Source: Sepiola atlantica (taxonomy: Eukaryota > Mollusca > Cephalopoda > Sepiida > Sepiolidae). Taken from it: DNA of 64,000 bases. The notes beneath the pieces were generated by a model. That model worked only from the letters and a program-made list of their open reading frames with translations. It was not told where the DNA came from and searched no databases. This document shows positions 62,168 to 64,000 of the stretch, piece by piece; position 1 is the stretch's first letter; the number at the start of each line of letters is the position of its first letter. The stretch lies in NCBI GenBank assembly GCA_963556195.1, contig OY744532.1, positions 82,457,234 to 82,521,233 of the forward strand, read 5' to 3'. Both the position numbers and the translations under genes were made by a program.

Positions 62168-62169
<2 letters not shown>
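60978..62169. other. AT-rich DNA, nothing recognised
   Basis: No supported gene; a 71-codon minus frame (61746-61961) has no domain. Confidence 0.45.
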
Positions 62170-62250
<81 letters not shown>

Positions 62251-62267
62251 AATGGATTAAAAGTAAG

Positions 62268-62328
<61 letters not shown>
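62170..62328. repeat. (TA)n tracts
   Basis: TA tracts at 62170-62246 and 62270-62328 with a short unique gap. Confidence 0.97.
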
Positions 62329-62329
<1 letters not shown>

Positions 62330-62395
62330 GAAGCAATCCAACAAAAGATATAAGCGTCAACTAATATCTTATAATTAGTGAAACATCCGGATAAA

Positions 62396-62752
62396 AAAAC
62401 TGAAGCTCAATATACTGGATAGAGCATTAATATTATAATATAAAATGAAGTAATAAAATAAGGTGTCAATCAAATTTTATTAGAATTCAAAGTATGGATT
62501 CAACAAAAGTATGTTTTTGGATTGATATGTTTGATGTTATGTATTTTTATATATTTGTGTATATAATTTTATATATTTTCAAAGCGTAATTTTATTGCCT
62601 GTAGTAGTATAACTGCGGTAATGGTCCTCTGAAGAGAAGAATTATCTTTGAAAACTCATGAGCTAAGGACTTAAGGATGCTTTGCATGAACTTTGAATTC
62701 TAATAAAATTTGATTGACACCTTATTTTATTACTTCATTTTATATTATAATA
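62396..62752 (+). repeat. Foldback repeat with 63-bp perfect inverted ends and an internal hammerhead
   Basis: 62431-62493 and 62690-62752 are exact reverse complements with a 196-bp loop that contains the hammerhead. The left edge (AGCTCAATATACTGGATAGAGC) resembles the left edge of copy B at 54893-54917. The right end touches a TA tract. Confidence 0.9.
62624..62670 (+). ncRNA. Type I hammerhead ribozyme, intact core
   Basis: Stem I GUCCU (62624-62628) pairs perfectly with AGGAC (62666-62670). The core CUGAAGA (62629-62635) fits CUGANGA. Stem II GAAGA-AUUA-UCUUU has five pairs (one G:U). GAA lies at 62650-62652. Stem III pairs A-U, then C-G, U-A and C-G around an AU loop with one A:C mismatch. 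The cleavage nucleotide is A at 62665, so the predicted cut is between 62665 and 62666. Every invariant core position is met, making this the best candidate for an active ribozyme in the window. Confidence 0.75.
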
Positions 62753-62756
62753 TATA

Positions 62757-62824
<68 letters not shown>

Positions 62825-62829
62825 TATAT
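62753..62829. repeat. (TA)n microsatellite
   Basis: TA repeat starting at the end of the foldback element. Confidence 0.97.
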
Positions 62830-63150
62830 GATAATTTTATTTACACAGACATGTACAAAATCTGCGACACTGGCATGTCGATGTTATCGATCAACAGTTA
62901 CTATAAACTGAGATCTCATCAGGCAGAGTTAGAATCCGATCTTAACCTCAGATCATATTTGGAGAGAATGAAGTGGAGGGATAGAGAAAGAGAAGAAGAA
63001 GGAAAGAAATTTAACATTTCAAAAATTAAAGCCGTTAAAAAATTAAAATAAAAAATAAAAAATAAAAAAATTAAAATTAAAAATTAAAAATTAAAAAATA
63101 AAAAAATCTAAAAATCTAAGAAACAAAAAACAAAAATCTAAAATCTAGAA
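62826..63150 (+). repeat. Dispersed repeat carrying a 69-codon-type frame, copy 2
   Basis: Near-identical to 27236-27540, starting GATAATTTTATTTACACAGA. The frame MYKICDTGMSMLSINSYYK is kept from 62850 to the stop near 63050. It then passes into A/T-rich low-complexity sequence and a TAAA repeat (63165-63205). Confidence 0.75.
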
Positions 63151-63170
63151 TCTGAAACAGACAGGGCAAA

Positions 63171-63201
<31 letters not shown>

Positions 63202-63341
63202 ATACAATATAAGGTGGAAAGAGGAACAAATAATGATGAGTTTAGTATTTTTTAGTATATTTTAGTATTTTTATTATACTTCATTTATTATTATTTTCAT
63301 TATTTCACCTCAATTATTAGGGGTATCTATTATTATTATTA

Positions 63342-63413
<72 letters not shown>

Positions 63414-63583
63414 AACTAATAACGCCGGCATTTTCTAGTTATTCTTTAGTTATATATATTTTTAGTTTTTTTAGTAGTTTTTTTTAGTATTTTTATTATC
63501 ATTTTTTATCATCATTCATTTATATTTTTTTATTATCATTCATTTATTATTTCAATTACTTTACCTCAATTATTAGGGGTATC

Positions 63584-63649
<66 letters not shown>

Positions 63650-64000
63650 TACTATTCCTGTTACATTTAACGAATATACTTTTTTATTCAAATTAACTCC
63701 AGACAAATTATAAAGACAATATAAACCCAGAATCGCGACACATTTGATCACCGCCCCACCACCATAACACTCAGCCCAGTTTGCCCGCACGCATACACAC
63801 ATATACACAATATTACAGTTCACTTGGAAAAATACATTTATAAACTCGACGGTTTTTTGACACCTGATTCGTGCATGTCTACCGCCCCCCTCCTTCCCTC
63901 CCGATCTAGATCAACAGACGCCCTCTCTCTCTCCTTCTTTTTCCTCTATGTGTCTCTCCCCTCATCATTATTTGTTCCTCTTTCCACCTTATATTTTATT
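63151..64000 (-). repeat. Inverted second copy of the AAT-rich repeat
   Basis: The reverse complement of 63420-64000 matches 27550-28150. ATAAGGTGGAAAGAGGAACA occurs forward at about 63210-63230 and inverted at 63970-63990, so the copy is folded back on itself. Pure (TTA)n arrays lie at 63332-63410 and 63585-63648. The window ends inside this repeat. Confidence 0.85.

Overview
This is AT-rich, animal-type nuclear DNA in which no host protein-coding gene, canonical tRNA or rRNA could be recognised. What is present is a dense layer of mostly decayed transposable elements set among very long (TA)n microsatellites. The mix of Penelope-like elements (PLEs), a BEL/Pao LTR element, Ty3/Gypsy and Tc1/mariner remnants, non-LTR LINEs, hammerhead-bearing repeats and TA/AAT/GA simple repeats points to an invertebrate metazoan. 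A mollusc, most likely a cephalopod such as an octopus, is my best inference; no single gene proves it.

Layout. 1-4.8 kb: plain AT-rich DNA, TA tracts and a LINE 3' fragment. 4.8-12.4 kb: a PLE reverse-transcriptase fragment ending in a foldback, then a 2.4-2.6 kb inverted repeat (5467-8040 and 9983-12373). Its arms hold Ty3/Gypsy RT-RNase H and Tc1-like remnants. The spacer contains a tandem array whose units combine a tRNA-like internal promoter with a type I hammerhead ribozyme, a retrozyme-like arrangement. 15.2-21.6 kb: a ~60-bp minisatellite split by two LTR insertions: a 1.08-kb probable solo LTR, and a young, internally deleted BEL/Pao element whose integrase ends in a PHD finger and an AT-hook-like tail. 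21.6-25.3 kb: nothing recognisable. 25.7-29.2 kb: a perfect 35-bp palindrome, a PLE GIY-YIG endonuclease fragment bracketed by inverted repeats, and an AAT-rich dispersed repeat. 30-34 kb: LINE 3' fragments. 34.8-36 kb and 39.3-39.6 kb: long TA/TATG tracts. 38.6 kb: a probable solo LTR. 40.8-43.2 kb: a hammerhead-bearing repeat continuing into a strongly purine-biased strand. 44.6-46.2 kb: a decayed PLE RT. 46.7-50.9 kb: a nearly full-length but dead LINE with APE-type endonuclease, RT and zinc finger. 52.9-53.6 kb: a degenerate short minisatellite. 54.8-55.8 kb: an inverted pair of the same hammerhead repeat family. 58-61 kb: foldbacks and a LINE tail running into (TA)n. 62.4-64 kb: an intact-looking hammerhead inside a 63-bp perfect inverted repeat, then a second copy of the repeat seen at 27.2 kb.

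The main story is self-cleaving RNA motifs and foldbacks. At least two unrelated families of type I hammerhead sequences occur here, one in a tandem retrozyme-like array and one in PLE-associated repeats. Several inverted repeats sit directly against TA tracts, and the 3' ends of one LINE family run straight into TA tracts, suggesting that transposons seeded much of the microsatellite DNA. The protein-coding remnants carry stops, frameshifts or deletions; the best preserved is the BEL integrase-PHD reading frame.
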